DNA from: Deinococcus multiflagellatus
Lineage (GTDB): Bacteria > Deinococcota > Deinococci > Deinococcales > Deinococcaceae
Direction of reading: 5' to 3'
NCBI RefSeq assembly: GCF_020166415.1
Contig: NZ_JAIQXV010000011.1
Span: forward strand, 1 to 64,000
DNA length: 64,000 nucleotides
Shown here: in pieces, positions 1-10,783 of the stretch
Layout of the letters: each line of letters opens with the position of its first letter
How positions within the stretch are numbered: position 1 is the stretch's first letter
Notes under the pieces: generated by a model
The model's database searches: none
Seen by the model: only the letters and a program-made list of their open reading frames with translations
Told to the model about the DNA's origin: nothing
Made by a program: the position numbers and the translations under genes

Positions 1-2071
1 CGCCGCAGACGCCGCCCGCGCCGCCGGGCGCCGCGCCGACGCCGCGCGCTTTGCCGCCCAGGCCGCCCACCTGGACACCCCGGAGCGCCGCGCCTGGGCC
101 CGGCGCGCGGCGCGGCTGGCCAGCGCGGCGGACCTGGGCACGGCGGTGGCCTGCGCCCGGCTGGCCTTCGACGCGGCGCCGGATTCGGCGGCCCTGGCCC
201 TGCTGGTGTCGCTGCTGGCCCAGGCCGGCGCGGGCGACGAGGCCGAGGCCCTGCTGGAGCGCTGGCCCACGCCCGACGGCCCCTGGTGGTCGGCGCGCAC
301 CGAACTGCTGGTCACGCGCGGGCAACTGGCCCAGGCTGTGGAGGTCGCCCAGGCCGCGCGGGCCGCTGGCGTGCGCTTAAGTCCCGGGGCCCAGGCCCTG
401 GTGGCCAGCGCCCTGCTGAACCAGGGTGACCTGGACGGCGCCGAGCAGCTGGCCCGTGCCGGCCTGGACGCGGCGCCCCCCCTGGCCGATGAGGCCGCCC
501 CAGAAGACGAGGACGCCGTGACTGCGCGCGCCCGCTGCCTGAATGTGCTGGGCGGCGTGGCCTATTTCCGGGGCGACTACGCGGCGGGCGAGGCCGCGCA
601 GCAGGCGGCGGCCACGGCGCTGCTGGACGCCGGGCAACTGGCGGCGGCGGCCGGGCTGCTGGGCAACCGCGCGCTGACCCGTTCGGCCCAGGCCCGGCTG
701 CCCGAGGCAATGGCAGACCTGCACGAAGCCCTGCGGCTGCTGACCCAGGTGGGCGACGGCCGCCAGCACGCCTTTCAGCAGCAGCGGCTGGGGGCCCTCT
801 ACGCCCGCGCCGGGGACTTTGAGCGCGCCCAGGACCTGCTGCACGAGGCCCGCGACGTGCTGGCCCGCGCCGACGCCCCCAGCTGGCAGGCCGAATGCGA
901 AACCGAACTGGCGCGCCTGTATCTGGAATGGGCCCCGCCCGGGGGCGCCCAGGCCGCGCGGGTGCACGCCCGCACCGCCGCGCGCCTGGCAGGCCAGTCT
1001 GGGGCGCGCGCCTACGTGTGTGACGCCCTGTTTGCCCTGGCCTGGGCCGAGGCCGCGCACGGCGACCCCGAACGGGCCGCGCAGGCCGCCGCCGACCTCA
1101 CGCGGGCGGCGCAGGGGGGGCCGCCAGTGGGCGGCGGCTACGCGCTGTGGGCCCAGGGGCTTGCACAGGAGGCGGCCGGGGACCGGGGCGGCGCCCTGGC
1201 CTGCTACGAGGCGGCAGCGGCCCACCTGCGCGCCGCCCGGATTGAGGTGCTGGCGTGGCGCGTGGACGCCGAAGCCGCGCGGATGCAGGGCGACCCGGTG
1301 CGGGCGGCGGCCAGTGTGACCTACTACGAGGCGCGCGGCTGGCATGGGCGCGCGGCGGCGGCCCGGCGCGCCTTTCCGGGGCTACAGGCCGCTCCCCTCC
1401 CCACGCGGCGCCCGCCGGCCCCGGGGCTGCACCTGCGCGCGCTGGGCCACCCGCAGGTGCAGGGCCCGCCGCCGCGCCCGGTGCGGGGGCGGCAGGCCCG
1501 CACCCTGCTGGGCGCGCTGCTGGGGGCCCGGCTGGCGGGCGACCCCGAACTGGAACAGCTGGCCCTGGCCGATCTGCTCTATCCCGCCCAGACCGAGGGC
1601 CGCGCGGTGGGCGCCCTGCACCAGCTGGTGCACCGCCTGCGCGACACGCTGGGCCCGGGGCTGATTGTGCGCACGCCGGGCGGCTACCTGCTGGGCGAAC
1701 AGGTGCAGACCGACGCCGAAACTTTCGTGGTCAGCGGCGACCTGTCGCTGTGGCAGGGCCCCTACCTGGGCGCCGCCGACGAACCGCTGCCCGACGCCCT
1801 GGCGAGCGCCCTGCACCGCGCCGTGACCGAGGCCCTGCCGGCCCAGGCGGCGCTGGCGGCCCAGGCCAGCGAGTGGCTGCTGGCCGCCGACCCCTACAGC
1901 CGCCCGGCCCTGGTGCTGGCCCTGCGCGCCCAGGCCGCCGCCGGGCGCCCGCAGCGGCTGGCGCGCCTGTATGCCCAGGCCCGCGCCCGCATGGCCGAGG
2001 TGGGCGACGAGCTGCCCGCCCACTGGGAGGCGCTGCTGGGCCCGGCCCCCGGCCCTGAGCCCGAAACGTGA
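1..2071 (+). CDS. TPR / BTAD-type transcriptional regulator, 5' partial
   Basis: The reading frame is open from base 2, so the gene begins before the window; about 689 residues are visible. Most of the visible protein is Ala/Leu-rich helical repeat of TPR type, consistent with a protein-protein or ligand-sensing platform. The last ~215 residues (from about base 1420) resemble a SARP-like winged-helix plus bacterial transcriptional activator domain: a short basic segment (RGRQARTLL), a helix-turn-helix-like stretch ending in RLRDTLG, then GGYLL and an alpha-helical tail. In such proteins (family knowledge) the C-terminal or N-terminal winged helix binds DNA while TPRs sense partners. The target is unknown. 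A small zinc-ribbon gene follows 35 nt downstream. Confidence 0.75.
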   Translation, partial: AADAARAAGRRADAARFAAQAAHLDTPERRAWARRAARLASAADLGTAVACARLAFDAAPDSAALALLVSLLAQAGAGDEAEALLERWPTPDGPWWSARTELLVTRGQLAQAVEVAQAARAAGVRLSPGAQALVASALLNQGDLDGAEQLARAGLDAAPPLADEAAPEDEDAVTARARCLNVLGGVAYFRGDYAAGEAAQQAAATALLDAGQLAAAAGLLGNRALTRSAQARLPEAMADLHEALRLLTQVGDGRQHAFQQQRLGALYARAGDFERAQDLLHEARDVLARADAPSWQAECETELARLYLEWAPPGGAQAARVHARTAARLAGQSGARAYVCDALFALAWAEAAHGDPERAAQAAADLTRAAQGGPPVGGGYALWAQGLAQEAAGDRGGALACYEAAAAHLRAARIEVLAWRVDAEAARMQGDPVRAAASVTYYEARGWHGRAAAARRAFPGLQAAPLPTRRPPAPGLHLRALGHPQVQGPPPRPVRGRQARTLLGALLGARLAGDPELEQLALADLLYPAQTEGRAVGALHQLVHRLRDTLGPGLIVRTPGGYLLGEQVQTDAETFVVSGDLSLWQGPYLGAADEPLPDALASALHRAVTEALPAQAALAAQASEWLLAADPYSRPALVLALRAQAAAGRPQRLARLYAQARARMAEVGDELPAHWEALLGPAPGPEPET

Positions 2072-2106
2072 GGGGCCCGTCAGCCTGCGGCCGTCATGGT
2101 GGCGGC

Positions 2107-2331
2107 ATGACCCTTCCTGCTGCCCCGCCGCCCCGCACCCGGGCGCGCTACGCCCTGTGCCCCCTGTGTGGCCGCGCGGTGCCGCTGGCCGCCCGCGAGC
2201 GCTACTGCCCCAACGACGGGCGCGCGCTCCTGCGCGGGTGCCCGGGATGCGGCGCGCCGCTGCGCACCCCCTACGCCCGCTTCTGCACCGGCTGCGGCGC
2301 CGCCCTGCTGGACACTGCCCCCCCAGGGTAA
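2107..2331 (+). CDS. Double zinc-ribbon small protein
   Basis: A 74-residue protein with four CxxC-like knuckles (CPLCG, YCPNDG, CPGCG, FCTGCG), enough for two zinc ribbons. ATG at 2107 is chosen because the earlier in-frame GTG at 2068 lies in the tail of the preceding gene and adds a Gly/His-rich stretch of no family value. There is no transmembrane segment. Double zinc ribbons of this kind usually serve as adaptor or nucleic-acid-binding modules, but no specific role can be assigned. It probably shares a transcript with the upstream TPR regulator. Confidence 0.65.
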   Translation: MTLPAAPPPRTRARYALCPLCGRAVPLAARERYCPNDGRALLRGCPGCGAPLRTPYARFCTGCGAALLDTAPPG

Positions 2332-2687
2332 GGCGGGGACGCACTGGCGCAGCCCACAGGGCAGAGAGGCGGGATAGAGAAGGGGTTGTGCTGCCCTGGC
2401 CGGGGGCGCAGAGCGGCGAAGGGAGGCGTATACAGCCCCCGAAAAGCTCCATCACCCGTGACGGAATGTTGCCAACCAGAGGGGCTCGCCCAGTAGTGCA
2501 GCGGCGCAGGAGCAAGGACGGAGTTCCGGGCAGTGGCCCCGGAAAGCACCGAAGACCGGAACCATCCCGTTCTGCCCTGGGTGTTCTCAAGCTGAACGGC
2601 CTCTGTACCAGGGCAAAAGCGCTGGGAAAATGGAAGAACGGCCCGAGCTGCCCTGAGGCGCCCGGTCCTGCACGCCCGCCCTGACGC
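2332..2687. other. Gene-free stretch
   Basis: About 356 nt between a plus-strand gene and the end of a minus-strand gene. The possible frames across it have poor codon bias. No tRNA, convincing promoter or hairpin was seen. The string GGAATGTTGCC (about 2463) recurs near 55828 in another intergenic region. Confidence 0.5.
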
Positions 2688-3866
<1,179 letters not shown>

Positions 3867-3871
3867 CTGCG

Positions 3872-3909
3872 CAGGGTAGCAAAGCCGCCTGCCCGCCTTT
3901 GCTACCCTG
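3872..3909. promoter_or_regulatory. Symmetric divergent promoter (perfect 13-bp inverted repeat)
   Basis: CAGGGTAGCAAAG (3872-3884) and its exact reverse complement (3897-3909) are separated by 12 nt. Each arm carries a TACCCT -10 box pointing outward: minus strand 3878-3873, six nt before the GTG at 3866; plus strand 3903-3908, seven nt before the ATG at 3916. Both genes are therefore probably leaderless and may be coordinately controlled. Confidence 0.7.
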
Positions 3910-3915
3910 CCCGGC

Positions 3916-4629
3916 ATGAGCGAACAGACCTTGACCGGCCGCACAGTGGCCGTGACCGGCGCCAGCAAAGGCATTGGGCGGGCCGTGGTGCAGGCCCTGA
4001 CCGGGCAGGGCGCGCGCGTGCTGGGCGGCGCCCGCGACGTGACAGGCCTGACCGAACCCGGCGCCGAGTTCCTGCCCCTGGACGTGACCGACCCCGCCAG
4101 CGTGCAGGCCTTTGCCGCCCGCGCCCGCGAACTGGGCGCGGGCGCCCTGGTGAACAACGCCGGCGTGGGCAGCTTTGTGCCGGTGCAGGACATCACCCCG
4201 GAGGAATACCGCCGCGTGATGGACACCAACGTGCTGGGCACCATCCTGACCACTGGCGCGCTGATTGAGCACTTTCAGGCGCGCCACGCACAGGGCCTGG
4301 GCAGTCAGGTGGTGAACGTGACCAGCGACGTGTCGGGGCGCACCTTTGCGAACGGGGCCCTCTACACCGCCAGCAAGTTCGCCCAGCGCGCCGTGACCCA
4401 CGCCCTGGCCTACGAGGGCCAGAGCTACGGCCTGCGCGTGACCGAGATTCGCCCCGGCATGGTGGACACATACTTTGGCGATACCCAGCAGGGCGAAGCC
4501 TACAAGGCCGCGTGGCTGCGCCCGGAGGACGTGGCCCAGGCGGTGGTCTATGCCCTGAGCGCCCCGGCCCACCTGCGGGTGGACGAGGTGCTGCTACACC
4601 CCACCGTGCAGGAGGTGGCCTACCCGTGA
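3916..4629 (+). CDS. Short-chain dehydrogenase/reductase (SDR)
   Basis: A classical SDR of 237 residues. The NAD(P)-binding motif TGASKGIG is at residues 14-21, NNAG at 80-83, an N-V-T-S segment precedes the active site, and the catalytic pair Tyr150/Lys154 lies in YTASK. This predicts an NAD(P)H-dependent alcohol/ketone oxidoreductase in the cytoplasm; the substrate cannot be inferred. The ATG at 3916 is 7 nt after TACCCT, so the mRNA is probably leaderless. Its stop overlaps the GTG start of the next (lipoprotein) gene, suggesting translational coupling. Confidence 0.88.
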   Translation: MSEQTLTGRTVAVTGASKGIGRAVVQALTGQGARVLGGARDVTGLTEPGAEFLPLDVTDPASVQAFAARARELGAGALVNNAGVGSFVPVQDITPEEYRRVMDTNVLGTILTTGALIEHFQARHAQGLGSQVVNVTSDVSGRTFANGALYTASKFAQRAVTHALAYEGQSYGLRVTEIRPGMVDTYFGDTQQGEAYKAAWLRPEDVAQAVVYALSAPAHLRVDEVLLHPTVQEVAYP

Positions 4630-5180
4630 GGGGCCGACTGCCCCGTCTGGCGGGCGCCCTGCTGAGCTTGAGCCTGCTGGGCGCCTGCGGCCTGATTCCC
4701 ACCCCGCGCGTGGATGTGGACGACGCCAGCCTCACCCTGCCCGCCAGTGGCCCCCTGACAGACAAGGTGGTGTACCTGGAGCGCGACGCCCTGGCGGGCA
4801 ACCGCATTCCGGCGGCGCTGCAGCAGGTCACGCTGGACGGCCAAGCCACCTACCGCACCACTGGCCTGGGCACCCTGCGCGAGGCCGAACTGTACGTGCG
4901 CCCGGCCCTCTCGGCCCTGCCGGCCACCTGCACGGTGTCACCCGCCACACCTGCGGCGCCGCGCATGGTGCTGTGCGACGCAGCCTTTGAAAGCGCCCAG
5001 CGAATTGGCCGCCTGAGCCTGCAGCCTGGGCAGGCGCGACCCTTTACGCTGGGCGGCCCGGCGCTGGATGAGGCCGCGAAGACCGGCCACGGCTACTTTG
5101 GTCTGCGCTTTACCGGGGGCCAGAGTGCCTTTGGCGACACCCTGAACCTCAGCAACGTCACGGCGCGGGCGCGGCTGTAA
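4626..5180 (+). CDS. Putative lipoprotein of unknown function
   Basis: A 184-residue exported protein. It starts at the GTG at 4626, overlapping the SDR stop (GTGA). The N-terminus is a short basic signal peptide with a lipobox (LLGAC, Cys about residue 20), so it is probably a lipid-anchored envelope protein. The rest looks beta-rich with no recognised catalytic motif; one Cys pair (in ATCTV and LCDAA) could form a disulphide. Its function is unknown. Coupling to the SDR suggests co-expression rather than a shared pathway. Confidence 0.7.
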   Translation: MRGRLPRLAGALLSLSLLGACGLIPTPRVDVDDASLTLPASGPLTDKVVYLERDALAGNRIPAALQQVTLDGQATYRTTGLGTLREAELYVRPALSALPATCTVSPATPAAPRMVLCDAAFESAQRIGRLSLQPGQARPFTLGGPALDEAAKTGHGYFGLRFTGGQSAFGDTLNLSNVTARARL

Positions 5181-5630
5181 GGGAGGGGTTGGCGGCCATT
5201 CTGAGCCGCAGTGGGGCATCCCGGGAAGAACTGGGGCGCCCCATTCCAGTGAGGTGGTGAGCCTTGTCCCTCCCACAGCGTCAGGCCCTTTTCCCAAGAG
5301 GTCGGCCCATCTTTTAAGCGAGGCAGGGCATACGAGAAGCGTCGTCTAAGACGCTTGGCCCACTTATCCCCTTCCCAACCTCTGGGGCGCGGCTCTGCGA
5401 GTCCATCGCAAGGTGGGAAAACACGGTGCTCTCCGGGCCGCTCCACGCGAAACCACGGAAACGGGCCGCACTCCTGTTTTTCCCAAAGGATCAGCTGGCA
5501 GCCGCCCAAGCGTCCCACCTCTGCCCCGTTTCTTCACCGCCTTCGAGCCTGGACCCCAGCCCCCACTTGGCGCACCCCGGCGCCCCCGTCAGAAGGTGCG
5601 CCGCGCCCTCTTATGCGCGTGGCGCTGCCG
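5181..5630. other. Gene-free stretch with degenerate repeat modules
   Basis: About 450 nt with no credible coding frame. Two stretches (5274-5340 and around 5494-5507) resemble sequence at 14167-14314; the block GCTGGCAGCCGCCC is identical at 5494 and 14301. This may be a decayed dispersed element. A TAGCCT box at 5631-5636 belongs to the next gene. Confidence 0.45.
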
Positions 5631-5642
5631 TAGCCTGAAGGG

Positions 5643-6902
5643 GTGCCCACCACCCTGCGCCGAGTCCTGGCGGCGGCCCTGCTGACCCTGAGCGTTGCCC
5701 AGGCCAGCCCCGCCACTGATCTGTTCCGCGCCGCCACCGACAGCGTGCGCCAGCGGTATTTCGGCTGGTCCACCGCCAACCTGGACGACCTGAGCCGCAC
5801 CTACGCCGCGCAGCTGGACACCCTCTGCGCGCCGCAGGGCGACAGCTGCTCCTACGACACCGGCCGGGCGGTGCTGACCGAACTGTTCACGGCGTATGGC
5901 GACCCGCACACCAACGTCCGCGACCCCGAAGCCGCCGAGCGCCTGCGCGAGATCCAGCGCGGCGCGGCGGTGTTCCGCACGGGCGCGCGCCTCAGCCGTA
6001 TAGAGGGTGGACTGCTGGTGGTCGCGGTGATGCCGCGCAGCCCCGCCGAGCGCGCGGGCCTGCGCCTGTTTGACCTGATCACCACCGTGAACGGCGAGGC
6101 GGCGGGCAAGCGGGACGGCCAGAACGCCCCCGTGGGCCCAACCGAATTCGTGCGCCTGGAACGGGCCGGCGCGCCCATTGCGGTGACGGTGCGCCGCGCC
6201 GGGCAGCCCGAGCAGACCCTCACCCTGGACACCGAACGCCTGCAGGCCCGCGACGAACCCACCCTGAGCTGGACGGGGACAGATGGCCGCGTGGCGCTGA
6301 TCACCTATCCCAGCTTCCTGCCCGCCGACGCCGCCGAACTGTTTCTGGCCCGGGTGCGCGACGCCCAGCGGCAGGGGGCACGCGCCCTGATCGTGGACCT
6401 GCGCTACAACGGCGGGGGCAGCCTGCCCGAGTGCGTGGCGGCGGCCAGCGTCTTTGGGCCAGTGGAGTACCGCACCCGCTATCAGGTGGGAGGCTGGGTG
6501 TACGCGGGCCGGGGCGGGGAGGAAGCCCGGCCTGGGGACCGCCAGCGGCCCGGCGGGGCGGTCTGGTCCGGGCCGGCCGCCGTGCTGGTGGGCCCGGGTA
6601 CGGCGTCGTGCGCCGAGGTGTTCACCTTTTACGCTCAGCGCGCAGGTGTCCTGGCGGTGGGCGAACCCACCAAGGGCGTGGGCAACAGCGGCGTGATCTT
6701 CCGCGACCTGCCCGACGGCGGCGTGGTGGCCGTGACCATCCTGCGCGCGTACGGTCCGGATGACCGCCCCTTGCCCGAGCGCGTGCAGCCCGACCTGCTG
6801 GCCCCCACCGACCTGCAGCGCCTGACCCAGACCGGCCAGGACAGCACCCTGGACGCCGCGCTGGGCGCCCTGGACGCGCAGGGGCAGACCCCGGGCCGGT
6901 AA
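5643..6902 (+). CDS. S41 family C-terminal processing peptidase
   Basis: A 419-residue exported protease. It has an N-terminal signal peptide (cleavage near AQASPA), a PDZ-like domain (about residues 110-200), then the S41 catalytic domain with the NGGGS strand motif, nucleophile Ser322 in TASCAE and general base Lys344 in EPTKG. This family cleaves near the C-termini of envelope proteins with a Ser-Lys dyad. The GTG start at 5643 lies 6 nt after TAGCCT (5631-5636), so translation is probably leaderless. There is no partner gene nearby and the substrate is unknown. Confidence 0.87.
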   Translation: MPTTLRRVLAAALLTLSVAQASPATDLFRAATDSVRQRYFGWSTANLDDLSRTYAAQLDTLCAPQGDSCSYDTGRAVLTELFTAYGDPHTNVRDPEAAERLREIQRGAAVFRTGARLSRIEGGLLVVAVMPRSPAERAGLRLFDLITTVNGEAAGKRDGQNAPVGPTEFVRLERAGAPIAVTVRRAGQPEQTLTLDTERLQARDEPTLSWTGTDGRVALITYPSFLPADAAELFLARVRDAQRQGARALIVDLRYNGGGSLPECVAAASVFGPVEYRTRYQVGGWVYAGRGGEEARPGDRQRPGGAVWSGPAAVLVGPGTASCAEVFTFYAQRAGVLAVGEPTKGVGNSGVIFRDLPDGGVVAVTILRAYGPDDRPLPERVQPDLLAPTDLQRLTQTGQDSTLDAALGALDAQGQTPGR

Positions 6903-6980
6903 AAATGAGGGGAGAGAGGCTGGGCGAGCCAGGGGGCCCCGGGCCCACGAGCCAAGGCCCGCGCCAGTAGCCCCTCGCTC

Positions 6981-7238
6981 TTAGCGCACCCAGCGCCGCA
7001 TCAGGGTCACGAGGCGGCCTGGGGTGACGTTGCGGTATTCCAGGTCGTTCACGCGCACCAGCGGCGCGTCCTCGGGGCGGGCGAGGCCGCCGCACTGCGA
7101 GAGCACCAGTTCCACGTTACCGTCGGCGGTGACCATGCCGGGGCTGATGCGCAGCGCGGTCCAGACGGCGTCCAGCAGTTCTTCACGCTGATCAATGCTG
7201 AGGTGTTCGGTACAGATTTCCAGGCGGGTGACGGGCAA
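6981..7238 (-). CDS. NuoE-like thioredoxin-fold protein, degenerate cluster site
   Basis: About 85 residues. The C-terminal half matches the thioredoxin-like [2Fe-2S] fold of NADH dehydrogenase subunit E (VTADGNVEL, then PLVRVNDLEY and VTPGRL). NuoE uses four cysteines; only two remain here, in EICTEHL and LSQCGG, so cluster binding is doubtful. The start is placed at the TTG at 7238 because a strong Shine-Dalgarno (GAAGGAG) lies just upstream; an ATG at 7268 and a longer signal-like form from 7355 are possible but put the ribosome site inside the gene. It is an orphan, with no nuo genes nearby. Confidence 0.6.
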   Translation of the reverse strand: MPVTRLEICTEHLSIDQREELLDAVWTALRISPGMVTADGNVELVLSQCGGLARPEDAPLVRVNDLEYRNVTPGRLVTLMRRWVR

Positions 7239-7369
7239 AACGTGGGCCTCTCCTTCAGGCGGGCCCATGCTAGCCCATGACTGGCCTGCCGTGGGCACGG
7301 GTGCCCCCAGCGCCACGGCAAAAGCCCCCGCCAGAGTAGCGGGGACCGGGGACAACGCGGGTGTGCGGT

Positions 7370-8143
7370 TCAGTGGGCGTCGGGGTGGCGGCCTGTTTCG
7401 TGCAGGGCCACCGCCTTGCCCCGGCGCACGCGCAGGTTCAGCAGCTCCACGGCGATGGCAAAGCCCATAGCAAAGTAGGTGTAGCCCTTGGGAATCTTGA
7501 ACCCAAAGCCGTCGGCGATCAGGTTCACGCCGATGAGCAGCAGGAAGGCCAGGGCCAGCATCTTCACCGTGGGGTGGGCCTGCACAAAGTCGCCAATGGG
7601 GCGCGCCGCCACCAGCATGATCAGCACGGTGACCACCACGGCCGCCACCATCACGCCGAGGTCGTCGGCCATGCCCACAGCCGTGATCACGCTGTCGAGG
7701 CTGAACACGATGTCCAGCAGCATGATCTGCCCGATGATCGCCGCAAAGTTGGCGCCGGCCACCCGCCCGGCCGTGGGGCCTTCATGGTGGGCGCCGGGGC
7801 CCTCAAGCTGCTCGTGCATTTCCTTGACGGCCTTGTAGAGCAAGAAGAGGCCGCCGAAAATCAGGATCAGGTCACGCCCGGAAAAGCCCATGCCCAGCAG
7901 CGTGAACAGCTCTGCTTTCAGGCTGTAGATCCAGCTGATGGAAAACAGCAGGGCCAGGCGCATCAGCATGGCGGCCAGCAGGCCGATGGTGCGGGCGCGC
8001 TGCTGCTGATCCGGGGGCAGCTTGCCCGCCAGAATCGAGATGAAAATAACGTTGTCGATGCCCAGCACGACTTCGAGCAAGAGCAGCGTGCCGAAAGCCA
8101 GCCACGCTTCCGGCTGGGTGATCCACCCAAACAGTGATTCCAT
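7370..8143 (-). CDS. TerC family integral membrane protein
   Basis: A 257-residue polytopic membrane protein with about seven hydrophobic helices. The family signature is present: GIDNVIF in helix 2 and LLDIVFSLDSVITAVGM in the middle, with acidic residues inside helices that are expected to bind a divalent metal. TerC/YceF proteins are linked to manganese export and to metalation of exported enzymes, which fits a manganese-rich, oxidation-resistant genus (inference). A cytosolic His-rich loop follows helix 4. It starts at ATG 8143 with GGAG upstream. No yybP-ykoY manganese riboswitch was recognised in the 190-nt leader. It lies downstream of a tetR gene in the same direction. Confidence 0.87.
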   Translation of the reverse strand: MESLFGWITQPEAWLAFGTLLLLEVVLGIDNVIFISILAGKLPPDQQQRARTIGLLAAMLMRLALLFSISWIYSLKAELFTLLGMGFSGRDLILIFGGLFLLYKAVKEMHEQLEGPGAHHEGPTAGRVAGANFAAIIGQIMLLDIVFSLDSVITAVGMADDLGVMVAAVVVTVLIMLVAARPIGDFVQAHPTVKMLALAFLLLIGVNLIADGFGFKIPKGYTYFAMGFAIAVELLNLRVRRGKAVALHETGRHPDAH

Positions 8144-8292
8144 GTTGTGTCACTCCACGAAACGAAAAAGCGGACGCTGCCACGCACGTCCAGGATGCCG
8201 CTGGGGGAGGAAAAACCCGAAACCGCGCCCGTGCGGCGCGCCAGGGCCCATGTTCCCGGACCACACCGGCCCGTTCATGAGGATTGGATGAA

Positions 8293-8313
8293 GGTAGTTT
8301 TATCGCAGCTGAG
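8293..8313 (-). promoter_or_regulatory. Candidate promoter for terC
   Basis: Reading the minus strand, TTGACT is followed by TACCTT after a short 15-nt gap, just after the tetR stop. The leader to terC would be ~150 nt. The match is weak. Confidence 0.3.
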
Positions 8314-8333
8314 TCAAGCTCACCCGCGCTGGC

Positions 8334-8927
<594 letters not shown>

Positions 8928-9013
8928 CGCCCCTCATGATACGCGCTGCTGACACCCGCGCCGGCCGGGCCGCGCCCAGCGCCTGCGCAACGTGACACTT
9001 TGGACTCGCGGTC

Positions 9014-9042
9014 TAGACAGAACCCTGACAATCCTTTATAGA
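9014..9042 (+). promoter_or_regulatory. Promoter of the phospholipase gene
   Basis: TAGACA (9014-9019), a 17-nt spacer and TATAGA (9037-9042), followed by AAGGAG just before the ATG at 9089. This is a conventional leadered gene, unlike most neighbours. Confidence 0.5.
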
Positions 9043-9088
9043 ATCAAAGACGCACCACAACACACCGCTGCACCACAAGGAGTCCGTT

Positions 9089-9733
9089 ATGCGTAGAACC
9101 CTGGTTCCCGCCGTCGTCCTCTCTTCCGTTCTTGCTGCCTGCGGTCAAACCACGCCTGGAGTTCAGGGCGCGGCGGACAGTGCGGTCGCCGCCTACGCGG
9201 CCCGCCCCGAGTTGCAGGACGCCGGCAGTCAGGCCATCCTGGCGCGCTACGGCAACGACCCCGGCCTGCTGGCCTCGTTGCAGGAAGCCTACGGCGAGCG
9301 CCCCGCCGCCCTGACGCTGCCCCAGGTGCCGGCCCTGACCGGGCTGGATTACGCCAGCGACCGCCTCGCGTACATCAAGCGCGTGGGCTGGGGCTCGGTG
9401 AGCAACTACAACAGCCAGTACAACGCCTACGCCGGCACCAGCAGCCCCTACACCGGCCTGGACTGGAGCCGCGACGGCTGCAGCGCCCCCGACGGCCTGG
9501 GCCTGGGCTACCGCGAGGACTTCCGCCCGGCGTGCAACGTGCACGACTTTGCCTACCGCAACCTGAAGGTCTACGAGCGCACCGAGGCCAACCGCAAGAC
9601 CAGCGACGAGGCCTTTCACACCAACATGAAATCCATCTGCGCCGCCAAGAGCTGGTACGCCCGCCCGGCGTGCTACAGCGCGGCCTACGCCTACTACCAG
9701 GCCGTGCGTCTGGGCGGCAGCGGCAGCTTCTAA
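9089..9733 (+). CDS. Secreted/lipoprotein prokaryotic phospholipase A2
   Basis: A 214-residue exported protein. The signal peptide ends in VLAAC, a lipobox. The C-terminal ~110 residues match the prokaryotic phospholipase A2 family: a GCSAPDGLG loop and the catalytic pair His152/Asp153 in [10 protein letters not shown], with four nearby cysteines (GCS, ACN, ICA, ACY) fit for two disulphides. The enzyme would release fatty acids from the sn-2 position of phospholipids at the cell surface. The ~75 residues between signal and enzyme resemble a propeptide or linker. AAGGAG precedes the ATG, and a strong hairpin follows the stop. Confidence 0.85.
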   Translation: MRRTLVPAVVLSSVLAACGQTTPGVQGAADSAVAAYAARPELQDAGSQAILARYGNDPGLLASLQEAYGERPAALTLPQVPALTGLDYASDRLAYIKRVGWGSVSNYNSQYNAYAGTSSPYTGLDWSRDGCSAPDGLGLGYREDFRPACNVHDFAYRNLKVYERTEANRKTSDEAFHTNMKSICAAKSWYARPACYSAAYAYYQAVRLGGSGSF

Positions 9734-9743
9734 GGCAAAAACT

Positions 9744-9781
9744 GGCCAGCGGGCGAGTCGGGTTCGACTCGCCCGCTGGCC
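9744..9781. terminator. Bidirectional terminator, 16-bp stem
   Basis: GGCCAGCGGGCGAGTC (9744-9759) pairs with its exact complement (9766-9781) around a 6-nt loop. An A-run precedes it, giving a T-run on the minus strand, so it best terminates the NERD gene and also follows the phospholipase gene. Confidence 0.85.
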
Positions 9782-9796
9782 TATGGACGCGGCCCC

Positions 9797-10783
9797 CTAC
9801 GCTGGATTGGTCCAGTAGGCCCAGCGGTGGCCGCCCGGGCAGGTGGCGGTGAACTCGGCGCCGCTCTTGGACAGCCGGGCGGGCTGACCACAGGCCGCGC
9901 AGACTGGCTTGGCGGGCGTGTTGCCGCCGCAGTCGGCGCACTTGAGGTAGTAGCCGTATTTGCCGTACTGCACGCTGAGGTTCGCAGACCCACAGGCGCG
10001 GCAGGCCACCTCTGGCTGTGGCCGGGCCTGCGCCTGCCGTTCCTGCGAGGTGCGCACCGAAGCTGGCACCGCAGAGGCGGCCTGGGCACGGGGCGCCGGG
10101 GTGGGGGGCGCTGCTGGTGCCGATGCCGCCTCGGCCGGGGTGTGGCGGGCGCGCAGGAACGAGGCAATGCCCATCACCTCGGCGGGGGTGGCTTCATAAC
10201 CGCTGTCCTTAAAATTCAGGGAAAAGACGCTGTTGGCCCGTGCGTAGTACTGTACCAGTTCGCGCACCCGCTCTGGCACCTGATCTGCTTTCAGGACCTC
10301 GGCCGGCACATGCTTGCCGCCACGGATGACGCCGCTATCCGAAATGGCAACGAGCACATCTACGTGCATGGTGCCAAATCCCTTTTGCAATTTGCCCAGG
10401 AAGATTTTGCCCAGTAACTGCTCAGTGTGGTCATTGAGCAGGGCATGCAGCAGTTGACCCTGACGCCGGGCTTGCAGGATCGGCGAAGGCATCCCGCGCG
10501 CCTGACCCTTCCAGTACCGGGCCCATTCGCCGCGTTCGTTGATGCCAATCTGCGCTGTGACGGACTTACTTTCAATGAGGATCACGCCGCAGCGGTGAAT
10601 GACCAGGTGATCAATCTGCGCGATCTCTTCACCCCGCTGAAGCCTCAAGTCATTCAGCACATGAATGCCCGAGTCTTCTCCAAAGGCTCGTTTCAAGTAA
10701 TGGGCCATCTGGCGTTCGGCATCATGCCCGGCACGGCGCAGAGGGTCGCTGTGCTGCTGCGCTTCCAGTTCCTTGACGATCAT
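9797..10783 (-). CDS. NERD domain protein with C-terminal zinc ribbons
   Basis: A 328-residue protein. Residues ~10-150 form a NERD (nuclease-related) domain of the restriction-endonuclease fold: Asp in the AQIDHLVI strand and the ESK motif (ILIESKS) provide the predicted metal-binding site. A low-complexity Ala/Pro linker (about 215-250) leads to two zinc ribbons with CRAC/CADC and CAAC/C-P-G-G-H knuckles. NERD proteins are suspected DNA-processing enzymes, often plasmid- or defence-associated; no partner gene is adjacent here. ATG at 10783 gives the normal family start. Confidence 0.82.
   Translation of the reverse strand: MIVKELEAQQHSDPLRRAGHDAERQMAHYLKRAFGEDSGIHVLNDLRLQRGEEIAQIDHLVIHRCGVILIESKSVTAQIGINERGEWARYWKGQARGMPSPILQARRQGQLLHALLNDHTEQLLGKIFLGKLQKGFGTMHVDVLVAISDSGVIRGGKHVPAEVLKADQVPERVRELVQYYARANSVFSLNFKDSGYEATPAEVMGIASFLRARHTPAEAASAPAAPPTPAPRAQAASAVPASVRTSQERQAQARPQPEVACRACGSANLSVQYGKYGYYLKCADCGGNTPAKPVCAACGQPARLSKSGAEFTATCPGGHRWAYWTNPA

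Noticed and set aside
377..1345. Long minus-strand open frames opposite the TPR regulator
   Set aside because: They mirror the GC-rich plus-strand gene, lack family motifs and show the His/Gly/Gln-rich composition typical of antisense frames in high-GC DNA.
8144..8330. yybP-ykoY manganese riboswitch upstream of terC
   Set aside because: The leader was read on the minus strand; no consensus blocks of that riboswitch were recognised.
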